Shown here: positions 1-10,413 of the stretch, in pieces
Position numbering within the stretch: position 1 is the stretch's first letter
How the letters are laid out: each line of letters begins with the position of its first letter
DNA from: Caenorhabditis remanei
Taxonomy: Eukaryota > Nematoda > Chromadorea > Rhabditida > Rhabditidae
Direction of reading: 5' to 3'
DNA length: 64,000 nucleotides
NCBI RefSeq assembly: GCF_010183535.1
Contig: NC_071331.1
Span: forward strand, 18,414,001-18,478,000
Position numbers and translations under genes: made by a program
The notes under the pieces: generated by a model
The model's database searches: none
What the model saw: the letters and a program-made list of their open reading frames with translations, nothing else
Told to the model about the DNA's origin: nothing

Positions 1-102
1 ATAATCCCTGGAGTCAATATTAATCCAGGAGATGAACTATTCAAGCTGTTCGGTCAATTTCTTGGAGGTGGAAATGGTGCAGGAGGTTTGAAGTTTGGAT
101 AA
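1..102 (+). CDS. 3' end of an unidentified protein-coding gene
   Basis: An open frame enters from the left edge and stops with TAA at 100-102, giving 33 C-terminal residues that end in GGGNGAGGLKFG. The tail is Gly/Asn/Pro-rich and carries a short hydrophobic stretch (LFKLFGQFL). A polyadenylation signal AATAAA at 210-215 sits about 110 bp downstream, as expected for a real 3' end. The rest of the gene lies outside the window and no family can be named from this tail. Confidence 0.6.
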   Translation: MIPGVNINPGDELFKLFGQFLGGGNGAGGLKFG

Positions 103-209
103 AAAGATGAACGGGGTTCTCACTGTCTTTCATTTCCCAACCCAATCGTTACGAGGTACTGAATAAGTGTTTGTGTTCTTTTTTTGTATAATTGTGTCTG
201 AAATTATTT

Positions 210-215
210 AATAAA
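210..215 (+). terminator. poly(A) signal AATAAA of the leftmost gene
   Basis: Canonical AATAAA about 108 bp after the TAA stop of the partial gene at the left edge. Confidence 0.6.
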
Positions 216-230
216 TAGTTTTCTTTAAAA

Positions 231-800
231 CGTTAACAGACACACAGAGAGGCAAAAACATTAGAATAATGTCAAGCCAAAACCCTGAAAGGAAAAACGT
301 AGATCACGACATTTTTCCAAATGACGAAAATTTCAAAAACCAAATTAGCTAACTTCTCTCGTCTTACCAGTTATGTCCTGTGCCCCAAAAACTTCCTTCT
401 CTCATCCTCTTCCTGCCTGCTAACCATCATCAAGTCAACCCGGTAGAACCGTTTTCACGGCATCGACAAAAACCGATTCGCCGATCGTCAACTGACTCTC
501 GAGAGAAATAGGGTAAGAAGTGAAGAGACGCAGACAAACTAGAAGATGTTTTGATTAGAAGACGCAAGAGGGACAAGGACGTTCGGGAGAAGAGGAGTAA
601 CGGAAAAGATTGAAATTCGTATTATTTTGATGAGACGCAGACGGAGATTTCAGTTTGTGTTTTCCAATGTGTTTTTCGGTCAGGAAAATTGAAAAAAGTG
701 GGGGAAAAGGAGAAGAAGATAGGAAGCAGAGGAGGAGGAGGAACTGTCCTTGAAAACAGTTTTCAAATACTCTAAACATTCCCAACAACCAAAATTCGGG
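231..800. other. Intergenic promoter region of the collagen gene
   Basis: No supportable gene. Purine-rich stretches (GAGGAGGAGG, GAAGAGACG) approach the collagen TATA box. The short antisense open frames here have no splice or start context. Confidence 0.5.
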
Positions 801-808
801 TATAAAAG
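801..808 (+). promoter_or_regulatory. TATA box of the collagen gene
   Basis: TATAAAAG lies 37-44 bp upstream of the collagen ATG at 845. A strong TATA box with a very short leader is typical of highly and cyclically expressed nematode cuticle collagen genes. Confidence 0.7.
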
Positions 809-844
809 GAATCAGTTGGGCCGAGGAAGTCAGTCGGTACAGCA

Positions 845-2023
845 ATGACCGCTTCAACAACATTTGCCGCTTCGGCAGCAATCCTTTCGGGGATAACCAT
901 TGTCGGATGCCTTTTCTTCGCCGCTAAAGTCTTCAATGAGGTCAACTCTTTGTACGATGACATCATGGTTGATATGGATGCCTTCAAGGTGAGTAGCGTC
1001 GTCTTTATCTTTTGTAACGTAGCTCCCTCACCGAACAAGCCGAACAAATTTCAAATTTCTGATTTTCAGGTCAAATCCAATATCGCCTGGGAAGCTATCA
1101 ATGACGTAGTTGCACCAAAGGGAGGAAACCCATTCATGCGTGAGAAGAGAGGATACGCTCAATACGGAGGTGGACACGGTGGAGGTGGATACGGAGGAGG
1201 CGGAGGTGGCGGAGGATACGGAGGAGGACACGGAGGAGGTGGTGGTGGTGGATACGGAGGTGGTGGCGGCGGAGGCGGTGGATGCCAATGCTCCCCAAGC
1301 TCCAACACTTGCCCACCAGGACCACGTGGACCACCAGGACAAGCCGGACTTGACGGTCTTCCAGGAGCCCCAGGACAACCAGGAGCCAACGGAGGAGCTG
1401 GATCCAACGGACAATCCGAGGGAGGTCACGGAGGATGCAAGACCTGCCCAGCTGGACCACCAGGACCACCAGGACCAGCTGGACAAGCTGGACTTCCAGG
1501 AAACGACGGAGAGCCAGGAGCCCCATCATTCGGAGGAGGTGCCGGAGCACCAGGAGCACCAGGAGCCCCAGGAGACGCTGGATCTCCAGGACAGCCAGGA
1601 GGACCAGGACAGCCAGGACGTCCAGGAAAGAACGCTCAAGGAGGAGCTTCCCGCCCAGGACCACCAGGACCAGCTGGACCACCAGGACCACCAGGAAACA
1701 ATGGAGCACCAGGAGGTGGATACGGAGTCGGACCACCAGGACCACCAGGACCATCTGGACGCCCAGGAGGCCCAGGACAACCAGGACCAGACGGACAACC
1801 AGGAGCACCAGGAAACGATGGAACTCCAGGAACCGACGCTGCCTACTGTCCATGCCCAGGACGTGGAGGAGGCGGACACGGAGGATACGGAGCAGGTGCT
1901 GCTGGAGGAGCTGTCGGAGGAGGACACGTCCAAGGTTACTCCAGAAGAAAGGTCGCCCGCAAGGTTCTTGCCAAGAAGCGTGTTGCTGTTCATCGTCGTA
2001 TTGCTGCCAACCGTCAGGCTTAA
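845..2023 (+). CDS. Cuticle collagen (nematode transmembrane-type pro-collagen)
   Basis: Two exons, 845-988 and 1070-2023, encode 365 residues. The 81-bp intron (GTGAGT...TTTTCAG) has no in-frame stop, so the region also reads as one longer open frame. A hydrophobic segment near residues 8-28 is the usual type II membrane anchor. A subtilisin-type cleavage site REKR falls at residues 72-75. A very Gly-rich Tyr/His-containing stretch follows, then CQC, then interrupted Gly-X-Y blocks separated by Cys-bearing gaps (CKTC, CPCPG). Gly-X-Y triplets rich in GPPGPP and GAPGQP show it is a structural cuticle collagen, processed in the secretory path and cross-linked through cysteines and tyrosines. 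The C-terminus is unusual: a Gly-rich spacer followed by a strongly basic tail ([13 protein letters not shown]). TATA box at 801 and AATAAA at 2044 frame the gene. The subfamily member cannot be named. Confidence 0.93.
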   Translation: MTASTTFAASAAILSGITIVGCLFFAAKVFNEVNSLYDDIMVDMDAFKVSSVVFIFCNVAPSPNKPNKFQISDFQVKSNIAWEAINDVVAPKGGNPFMREKRGYAQYGGGHGGGGYGGGGGGGGYGGGHGGGGGGGYGGGGGGGGGCQCSPSSNTCPPGPRGPPGQAGLDGLPGAPGQPGANGGAGSNGQSEGGHGGCKTCPAGPPGPPGPAGQAGLPGNDGEPGAPSFGGGAGAPGAPGAPGDAGSPGQPGGPGQPGRPGKNAQGGASRPGPPGPAGPPGPPGNNGAPGGGYGVGPPGPPGPSGRPGGPGQPGPDGQPGAPGNDGTPGTDAAYCPCPGRGGGGHGGYGAGAAGGAVGGGHVQGYSRRKVARKVLAKKRVAVHRRIAANRQA

Positions 2024-2043
2024 GCCATTTATTGAAATATTCA

Positions 2044-2049
2044 AATAAA
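2044..2049 (+). terminator. poly(A) signal of the collagen gene
   Basis: AATAAA 21 bp after the collagen stop codon. Confidence 0.6.
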
Positions 2050-2471
2050 CAGTTTGCATTTATTCTTTTCTGTTTTGAATTTCCCCAAAACAAACCGAGA
2101 CACATCTCTTGTTTTCAGACTACACCGAGTCCAATAATCTGACTCATTTTCATTCAGTTTTTGATCCTTCTGATCACTCAGCAGACTAATTTCCAAGCAT
2201 TCGTTGAGCTTACTCCAGTAATCTTCAAGTTTTCATTCACACTTTAGTCACACGACAGATCGAAAAAGGGTCTAATCCATTAAATTACTACGGATGGATT
2301 TTACTATGAATGGAAGTGAGTGCCCTCCAGGGAGATTTACTAGAAAAAATCCAAAAAAAATGGATTACGGTAGAATGGTGCACTACAAACGGATTAGTGT
2401 AGAGTGGTTTATAAGGGATGGGTTAGAAGGGCTACGGTTTATTTTTCTGGAATCCGGTGATTCTCTTCGGG

Positions 2472-3930
2472 ATGGAGCTTCTCACAAGCGACCTGGATCA
2501 AAGTCTAAACTATGTATTCCGAAACGGATTTCAACTAAACCAACACTTCTACAGTTGTGAAGGAGTTGATGGATTTGCTTCGGGACAACCTAGACAGTAC
2601 CTTGGTACATACTTCATGACTGTCGGATTTATTTTGTTGGTAAGTAAACTTGGCTAAAGGCACATAGTACTTCATGTCATTTCTAGATAATATACATTCC
2701 CTGTCTCATCGTCGTCGCCCGTAGCGACCTCATGAAATCTTCATGTTATAAAATTATGGTTTGTCTTGGAATCCTTGATATCTGCTGCATTTTGACAAAC
2801 TCCGTTGCGACTGGATTCCTAGGATTCGTGGGAGCAACTTTCTGCTCTTATCCATTCTTCATATTCTTTATGGGCTCTTTGGGATGTGGTAAGCTCTACT
2901 TATAGAGTAAACATCTTGTATTATGTTTCCAGGGTGTTGGATGGGATCCTGCGCTTCTTGTATCCTCCTTGGCATCAACAGATGTTGTGATGTTAACCAA
3001 CATCTCCGGATTCGCACTATTTTTATTGGGCGGAAAATGTACCTGACAATCTCCATCCCTATTCTGTACACCATATACTCTACGTTTTTCACCAAACCCA
3101 TACTTTTCAATTCCAACTACATGAGCTGGTTCTTCAACCCAATGCTCCCGGGAAACGAGGTTTTCGCAGAATAATAGATAAACAAAACTATACGATTCCA
3201 GGCATCCGACTACATCAATATCGCACATACCATCAACAACTGTGTCGTTTCTATGGCTACAACCTCTATCTATGCTTATTTATGCATTTTGTTATTTGCA
3301 AAGAGCAAGCATTTCCGATCGGAATCCATATCAAAAACTCAGACTCAGGTTGAGAAAATCTGGCGCACCTTCGACGCGTTCACTATCTTTTCAGATCTTC
3401 TTCCAATCCGTTCTAATCTGTTCTTTCAACGCAATTGCCGCCTATATCTACGTCTACATGCAATTCTTCTACTCACCCCCAGAAGTCGTTCTCATCGGTC
3501 AACTTGCTTGGCAGTGTGCACATGGTGAGAGAGCACAAAAACAAGCAGGAGAAGAGTTGCTAAGAAACGAGAAGTTTTGTCAGCATTTTTGTCTCTTTTT
3601 AGTCATTTCAAAAACGTGGTTTGTGCATGCATACATAAAAGTGCAAAACGTTGTCATCGTGTGAAACTGAAAAGAAATTTGTCAGCATATCCAAAATGAC
3701 AAAGTCAGTAACAAAATAGAGTTTCAGGTTCGGTGTGCCTCATCTACATCACAATGAATAAGACAGTCCGTCGTGGAGTTATTGATCTAGTTGTACCACG
3801 TGTCATTCGTGATCAGGCAAGGATTGGAACCAACCGAACCACAATTAGTCGTCCGATTCTGAGTGTGGTTGGAGTGGATGCTAAGTTAGGCACAACAAGG
3901 ACTGCAACGAGTTCCGGCACTGTGTTCTAG
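2472..3930 (+). CDS. Serpentine chemoreceptor, class T (Srt family), copy 1
   Basis: Six exons: 2472-2639, 2687-2888, 2933-3159, 3202-3348, 3395-3524, 3728-3930, encoding 358 residues. The model was fixed by matching it exon by exon to the inverted paralog at 6084-7948; all five intron positions and phases agree. It is a seven-transmembrane protein. Family-typical features are the N-terminal YSC before the first helix, IPCLIV then MKSSCYKIM in the TM1-TM2 region, LGILDICCI, CSYPFFIF, the LGINRCCD motif after TM3, FFNP, and the C-terminal YITMNKTVRRGV. Srt proteins are nematode-specific G-protein-coupled receptors thought to act in chemosensory neurons; ligands are unknown. An ATG at 2472 matches an internal Met of the paralog; the in-frame GTG at 2457 is not a start. 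AATAAA lies at 4065-4070. Confidence 0.85.
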
Positions 3931-5078
3931 ACTTTTGAGCTTCCGCATCTCTCTTTTTCATTTTCTCATCGCCTACATAGCATTCCATTCCATCTCTCAT
4001 TTCCAATTTCTCTCTTTCTTTTTCAGTAACTTTTTTCTTTTTCTCTCATTATTACTTGATGAATAATAAACGTATTCCTTCTTCTTCTCCTTCTACCCAC
4101 TGAGCTCCTTTCGAAGAGAGCCGAGCAAAGTCCACTTCGCCTTTCCCACTCCTTCGTTGTCCCCTTCTCGTCAATTGTCATCGTGTGGGTACTCTCAAGA
4201 AGAGAGCTCACCTCAGACTCCGCCCCCAGCTCCATTGCCACGACGACGTGAAAGGGGAGTCGTGTACATTATATAGGTTGCAGGACATTGAGCTGCGACG
4301 GCGTGGAAGAGGGCGACGTCGTGTTCTTTCAGTGGTGACCTAGTTTTCGAATAAACATTTTGCTTTTAAAAGCAGATATTGGCTAGATTTCAAAATGTTC
4401 TGGGGTGTCGAGAAATTAAACTTTCATCCAAGTATCTGGCGAGTCTATCCAGTTAGCGAAAACAAAACTTTGCCGGTCGACTAGCTTCAGCCCGACCCTG
4501 ATATTGTTTTTCCTGTTCGAACGTGCCGTTGTCAAATTCAAAGTAAAAACTCCAAGAATGCACAAAAATTCCTCCGCTGATGCTTTAAACCACGTCATAG
4601 TACCTTCCTGTTCCAAAAATGTTCAAAATTTGTGCATGCTCCATGAAGTTTGCTCACCTACCTCTCTTACCCCTTCTCCCTCTTCATCTCTCTACTCAAT
4701 TCCCAGAATTTCCCCCCGTTTTTATGGTGTTTGACTCTCTTTTTTCGTCTTCTTCCCAACCTATTGTTCTCCTTTAATTCCCTCTTCTCCTTCTCCTTCT
4801 TATTCCAAATTCTCTCCATTTGTATCCACAATAAATCTCCTTCGTTTTCTTCCTCTCCTCCTCCTCCCTTCTTCTTCTTCTCTTCATACACTTCGTCTAT
4901 TTTTCCTTTTGCTCCGCGAGCACCCACACCAAAAAACGTGTTTTTGATTATTGGCTTGTCGCCGCCCCATCTCCTTCTTCTCCTCCCTTCCCGCTCTTTT
5001 TTCCTCCTCTTCAACACCACATTTCCTTCCTCCGATATACATTTCTTTAACTTTTTTCAGTTCTTATTTTTCAGGCTC
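3931..5078. other. Intergenic region upstream of the GST gene
   Basis: No gene supported. It holds the 3' UTR of the first Srt gene, with AATAAA at 4065-4070, and a long pyrimidine-rich tract (about 4650-5070) with repeated CTTCTTCTCC. The tract ends in two acceptor-like sites, TTTTTTCAG and TTTTTCAG, immediately before the GST start codon. Confidence 0.5.
5071..5074 (+). promoter_or_regulatory. Probable trans-splice acceptor of the GST gene
   Basis: TTTTTCAG ends at 5074, four bases before the ATG at 5079. Nematode mRNAs commonly receive a spliced leader at such a site. A 5' UTR cis-intron is the alternative. Confidence 0.5.
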
Positions 5079-5958
5079 ATGTCGCCAGACCAGAAGCATC
5101 GCTACAAATTATATTATGCGAATTCGAGAGGACGTGCCGAACCGATTAGACTCGTTTTTCAGTAAGTTATCTGCAGAGTATTAACATTTCAAAACAAACT
5201 AATTTTAGCTTTCTCGGTGTGGACTTTGAGGATTATCGCATGGAGATGGGAGACTTCAACGATGCCATGAAAGCTAGTAAGTGAATTTGCAAAGTTTAGG
5301 AAAACATTTTCCGCATTTACTATTGGTCTTTGAATGGGTTCAGTGTACTTTTAACGAATATCCCATTTCTAGAAGCTCCAATGAGACAAGTACCATTCAT
5401 TGAAATCGACGGTGGCAAGACAACTCTCTGCCAGACAGTCTCAATCTGCCGCTACTTGGCCAAGTCTGTTCAACCAGACAAATGGTTCGGTGGAGCCACA
5501 AAGACTGACTCTGCAAAAGTCGATATGATGGCTGATGGGTTCGCTGATATCTATCAGTTGGCTATGTTCGGCAAGTATGGACCGGAGGACATTCGGGTAA
5601 AATCAGCTCACCTGGCTGAAACACATTGTTTCTTGTTTCAGGATAGTCTGCAACACATGTACAAAGAAATGATCGGCCCAAAACTCAAAATCATGGAGGA
5701 TATTCTCAAGAAGAGCAAAGGGGATTACTTCGTCGGAAAGTCCATCCACTGGTGTGACGTCTACATTCTTGGAATCCTTCAGGCGTTGGATGAGGTAAAC
5801 ATCTTTGTTATTAAATAAAATGTTTTATTACTCAGTACGACGATGGAGTTCTCGACGATCTCCCAGAGCTCCGTGCCTTCTATCTCAGAATGCGCCATCT
5901 CCCAGAACTCAAGGAGTACATTGATGCCAACTGGCCAGCCACCAAATACAAGGAGTAA
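5079..5958 (+). CDS. Glutathione S-transferase, nematode Sigma-type (GST/prostaglandin-D-synthase-like)
   Basis: Five exons: 5079-5161, 5209-5276, 5373-5596, 5642-5794, 5836-5958, giving 216 residues, close to the usual cytosolic GST length. The N-terminal thioredoxin-like domain shows YKLYYANSRGRAEPIRL, with Tyr13 placed as the catalytic Tyr that activates glutathione. The glutathione-binding loop QVPFIEIDGG (residues 56-65) and LCQTVSICRYLA follow. The helical C-terminal domain contains GDYFVGKSIHWCDVYI and ends TKYKE. Enzymes of this class conjugate glutathione to electrophiles in the cytosol. One oddity: the G-site Ser of the common QS pair is Thr72 here. The gene is flanked on both sides by Srt receptors and converges on the second one with only 125 bp between stop codons. 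AATAAA is at 6053-6058. Confidence 0.92.
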
Positions 5959-6052
5959 ACGATGATTTCAATGGAGTTAATTGATCAATTGATTGTGATT
6001 TAAAATTCAAAACAAAAAATACAATGACGATTCTTTCTAATATTTTGTGTCA

Positions 6053-6058
6053 AATAAA
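6053..6058 (+). terminator. poly(A) signal of the GST gene
   Basis: AATAAA 95 bp after the GST stop, 26 bp from the stop of the convergent Srt gene. Confidence 0.6.
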
Positions 6059-6083
6059 GTATATATTTGGGAAATGAGAAAAG

Positions 6084-7948
6084 TTAGAAAATCGCTGTTC
6101 CAGAGCTGGTCCCTTGGGTAGGAATGGTGGATTTTCCTTCTGTTCCACCAATGGAGAGACGATGAACTTCTTTACGATAGGTGCCGATTTTATGTTTGTT
6201 TCTGAAGGAAACAGGAACAAATAGGTCAATAACTCCACGACGGACGGTACGGTTCATAGTAATGTAGATGAGACAAACGGAGCCTGGAAATAGATGGTTG
6301 AAATGAAAATGCGATTCCTCATAGTTGTCAAGACCTGGCCCGGGAGAGCCCGGCTTCAAAAAATGACCTTTTTCCAATTTTTTTTTGAAAATTTTCAATT
6401 TTTCATCGAAAATGTGACCATTTCTGATGATTTTTCTGAATTTCTTCTAATTCTGAATACCGTAAATATTGTATTATAACGGCACCTGTAATAGATCGGC
6501 ACCTGTATTATAACGGCACCCTGTCTATACTCAGAATTTATGAATATGATTATCCCGATCTTTTTTCTTGGTTCTGATTAGAAGCGTGCTTAGTAACCTC
6601 TAGAACCACAAATAGAACGCCCAAAAAAGTCTTCCCGTTTATATTTGATCCGTTTTTGAAACCACAAAATTTCTCTCGAACGCAGTTGAAAAATATAACG
6701 GCATGCCGTTATAATACCATATTTACGGTAATAGTCAAAAATTTCAAAAAATTTGAAATTTGAACTTTGGCGCCAATTTACCCGGGCCTTCGGGACTAGA
6801 CAACTATGTGATTCATAGTTGTAGTTAGTAGAACGTTAGTTCCCGATTCATACCATGAGACCACTGCCATGCGATTTGTCCGATAAGAATCATGAAGGGA
6901 GGGAAAGTGAAGTATTGCATGTAGACATAGATATAAGCAGCGATAGCGTTGAAAAAGCAAATCATGACGGATTGGAAGAATACCTGAATCCGTTGAACTC
7001 CTTTGAACTTTAATTGAGAAAAGGTTACTTGTCTTTGAGTCTTGGTCATAGATTCCGATTTAATATATCGACTCTTTGCAAATAAAATTACACAAAGATA
7101 GGTGTAGATCAAAGTAGTTGCTCCCGAAACAACACAGTTGTTGATCGCGTGTTGGATATTTACGTAATCGGTAGCCTGGAAAAAGTGTGTCTGTCTGTGT
7201 ACAAGTTCAATAAATGTCCTCACCTCTCTCCCATTTGGTAGTAGAGGATTGAAAAACCAGCTCATGTAATTGGAATTAAACGATGCAGTCTTTGTGAAGA
7301 ATATAGCGTAAAACGTATAAATCATGGGAACCAAAATAGTGACATAAATCTTTTTCCCAATAAAAATTGCGCGAATTTTTATGTTATGATTAACATCACA
7401 ACATCGGTTGAGTCCAAGAAGAATGCAAGTAGCACATGATCCCATCCAGCATCCTGAATTTAAAAAAGCTTTCTTCCGTGATTCGAAGCAACCTACCACA
7501 TCCAAGAGCTCCCATGGAGAATATGAATATAGGGTAAGAGCATAGAGTTGCCCCCTGAATTCCTAGAAATCCGGTGGCGATGGAGTTGACGAAAATGCAA
7601 CAAATGTCAAGGACTCCAAGCCAAACCATTATTTTATAACAAGATGATTTCATGAGATCACTTCGACAGATAACCAAAAGACATGGGAGGTAAATGATCT
7701 AGAATTAATTCAAAAATTATAAATTACGGAGTCTGCAAGTCGGACCTAGGACCTACCATCAAAAACACACCAACAATCAGAAAATACGAGCCAATCAATG
7801 GTCTGGGTACTCCCAACTGAAATCCATCCACTCCAGTACAGTTATAAAAGTTTTCATTCAAATGGAACCCATTTCGAATGACATAATTGTAGCTTTGGTC
7901 GATGTCACTCGTGATAAACTCCATTGGAGTTGAGGAATAAATGAGCAT
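6084..7948 (-). CDS. Serpentine chemoreceptor, class T (Srt family), copy 2
   Basis: Six exons on the minus strand: 7757-7948, 7497-7698, 7224-7453, 7029-7175, 6854-6983, 6084-6283, encoding 366 residues if the first Met (7948) is used. The Met at 7924 aligns with the start of copy 1 and is an equally good choice. Shared landmarks with copy 1 are FYNCTGVDGF before TM1, MKSSCYKIMVWLG, LDICCIFVNS, CSYPIFIF, LLGLNRCCDVN, NSNYMSWFFNPLLP, AINNCVVSGATT, AIAAYIYVYMQ and YITMNRTVRRGVIDL. Exon lengths are nearly identical to copy 1 (202, 147 and 130 nt are exact), so this is a local inverted duplication. Intron 5 (570 bp) is inflated by nested repeats. A 7TM chemosensory receptor role is inferred from the family. 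Confidence 0.85.
6320..6808. repeat. TIR element with GC-rich ends, interrupted by a nested MITE
   Basis: Left end ATAGTTGTCAAGACCTGGCCC and right end ending GGACTAGACAACTATG are imperfect inverted repeats with GC-rich inner parts (GGCCCGGGAGAGCCCGG / CCCGGGCCTTCGGG). It lies in intron 5 of the minus-strand Srt gene and is split by the MITE at 6458-6730. Confidence 0.6.
6458..6730. mobile_element. MITE with TACCGTAAAT termini (copy 1)
   Basis: Begins TACCGTAAATATTGTATTAT and ends in the inverted ATAATACCATATTTACGGTA. The interior carries repeated GGCACCTGTATTATAACGG. 273 bp, no coding capacity. Related copies occur at 28581-28856 and 36024-36154. Confidence 0.7.
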
Positions 7949-8486
7949 GGAATACTACGAGACCCCTTTTAAACCATCTACTATAATCCGGTATAAACAA
8001 TAGGGCCGTGCAGTTTTTGGATTTCTGATCAAATCCAGAAATCCCAAAAACAAAAGAATTCTGAAATACCGGGAATGACGTCTCGGATTATAGTAGTCCT
8101 GATCATTTGACTTTCGGAGAAAAAACGAACGATCAAGTGGATGTTTGAATTTTTTATGCTTCGAGCATAGAACAGTTTGAAATCGAACTTGAATTCTAGG
8201 AATTTCGAAAAGTAAATTAAAAATTGTTAGATTAAAATAAGATCAACCGGTTCAACGAGGGTTTGAATTAGATCAGAAAGTTCAAAACTTCAAAACTCAG
8301 ACGAACTTTTCGAGATGTTTTGTAAAGCTCTATGAAATCATTTTCATAATTTCATTTCTTGGGTATCGTTTCAATGAATCAAATACAATCTGTTTTTCTT
8401 TGTTTTTAAAGAATTCCGTCGAACAAATTCATTCTGACATCTTTAATTAGTTTATATAAAAAACATAAAATTAAACAATATTAGAA
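7949..8486. other. Intergenic region between Srt copy 2 and the orphan gene
   Basis: AT-rich DNA with the promoter of the minus-strand Srt gene at its left side and the 3' flank of the minus-strand orphan gene at its right. No gene seen. Confidence 0.5.
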
Positions 8487-9401
8487 TCACTTCCTAGCGA
8501 GAAGAGTTGCTAGCAAACGTGTTAAATTAAATTCTTCTACTACAGGCAGATTTTTCTTCGGACACCCGGCAGGCTCCTTTATCACAGTGTCTACGCGCCT
8601 TGCCAGATTTCGGACCTAAAATATTATTAAAGTTATTCAATACCAAAAAAAAATTTTCTATTATTTCAAAAATTTGAAGAAAAACAAACCTGTAGACGAG
8701 TAACATTCATTCCTTCAGCCTTCGCTAAATCCCAGGCTTCAGTGATAGTTCGATTTTCGAGGAAACCTCGGATTTTATCAGCTTCACGGTCTAAAATTTA
8801 AAATTTTGAGAGTGTTTCTTGATAAATAAAAACAAAAGTACCTGCAATTTTAGCTTTTCGTCGTCTCATCGGCTCAATATACGATCCATCGGCGAGAAAA
8901 TAATGCACGAAGCATATCTGATCCATGACTATTGTCTGAAAATTGTTCGTTTTTAAAACATTTTTGAAAAAGCTTTATTCTCACTTCTTTCCTAAATGAA
9001 GTATTTTTATAATCTGTGGATTGCGTGTTCCGATACCAGACTCCATCGATTGTTACTCTTTTGTATTTAGGTTTATGGCGGAAGTGTGTCGTAGCTGAAA
9101 CAAAGCATTACATTAGTATTATAATTCAAATATTTTGCTTTCTTACCGTCATAAAAACTCCACTGGTGGCCATCATCTACATCTGTGTCTTTGGATGACA
9201 GATCGAACTTCAAAAGAATGGATTTTTCTTCATCTAATCTTTTTAATAAGTCTGGGTACACCGAAACGCAATTCTCAAATCTGAACATTGAATTGATTGA
9301 TTAATAATAATTTCGACATACTTTTCTCCTTTGATAAGGTTTTTCCATTCTATTGCACTCAAATTTTTGTTGAAAAAAACTGGTTTTGGTTTGGCTTTCA
9401 T
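8487..9401 (-). CDS. Unidentified six-exon gene (215 residues)
   Basis: Exons on the minus strand: 9322-9401, 9147-9280, 8985-9094, 8842-8935, 8690-8790, 8487-8615. All joins keep phase, and each intron has GT...AG with a good TTTCAG or TTTTAG acceptor. The ATG at 9399-9401 sits one base after ATTTTTCAG, a typical trans-splice acceptor, which decides the start. The protein is hydrophilic and charged, has no signal peptide or membrane segment, and begins MKAKPKPVFFN. It contains a basic patch (MRRRKAKIADREADKIRGF) followed by a predicted helical stretch (TEAWDLAKAEGMNVTRLQ) and ends LLATLLARK. No family is recognised. The basic helix-rich C-terminal half could bind nucleic acid, but nothing proves it. 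Confidence 0.7.
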
Positions 9402-10413
9402 TCTGAAAAATTGATTTCAAAAATTTCAACAGAGAAAGAACTTTCGAACGATTTGATCCGAAAAGTTCAGTAAGTTAAAAGCAAAAAATACGCGACTAGG
9501 GAAAAAATCGAAAAGAAAAGAAGAGAGATAAAGATCTTTTGATGCGTAATAGACAGCAAATGCAATGGTAGACAAAGATTTGAAGGTGGACAAAGAACAT
9601 ATTCACCGCAGAGAAAAAGGAGACAAAGACGCCCGGGAGGAGAAGACATCGATCTTACTAGGGAATAAGATATTCAAGGCAAGGTCGAATTCAAAAAAGG
9701 TCATTTAGCTTTGTATCTCATCTCGGAATATTCTATCAGAGAGTTCCATAAAGGCGTGAATTATCCGATCCACGTTCGGCGGTAGCAACATTTTTCGGAT
9801 GTGTGCAAAAGTGACGCATGTGATATAACTTATATCATGTACCAGTGCATCTATTCATTTACAATTTGACTCGTTGCCTTGAAAACGAAAAAAAAACAAA
9901 AAGACAGCTTAAAAATAATCTCTAATGGAAACCCTTGAAGCGCAAAAGTAGTGGATATAATGTAGTGCGGCCATAAAATGCAGATTCAAGAACTTTCTTT
10001 TATCTTTATAAGTTTTTTTTTTTACTTGAAACTGTCTCGTGAGGGACATGTTCAAGTCTTCTGTGAATTATTATAGCCATTTTGTCGTGAAAAAATAAAT
10101 AAATAAATTAAAACAAGTTTGGACTATCTGACCAGTAATTGACTTCTCCATCACTTGGGATTTGTCGTTTTCCTAAAGACCTCCTCTGCGATGACGTCAC
10201 ATGTGTTCTTTTTGTTTCTCTGACTCTCTATTTCTCTCAAGAACACTCTTACACTTTCCTGTCATGCTTGGTTTTTATTGAACATCGTCACTGGTTTATA
10301 TGACAACTTGTTTTTATTAGAAACTGTGTTGGAACAGGATATTTCTAAAAATCAAAATTCAGGTTGTGGCAACTTTATTTCATATTTTGATCTCTACGAG
10401 ACGATCAACAAAA
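9402..10413. other. Divergent intergenic region with a palindromic CRE-like site
   Basis: Separates the minus-strand orphan gene from the plus-strand small gene, so it is probably a shared promoter region. TGACGTCA at 10192-10199 is a perfect 8-bp CRE palindrome about 215 bp before the small gene's ATG. No gene seen. Confidence 0.45.

Noticed and set aside
1028..2142. Long antisense and shifted frames over the collagen gene
   Set aside because: They are shadows of the GC-rich Gly-X-Y repeats (Trp/Ser, Pro or Arg/Thr low-complexity) with no splice or start signals.
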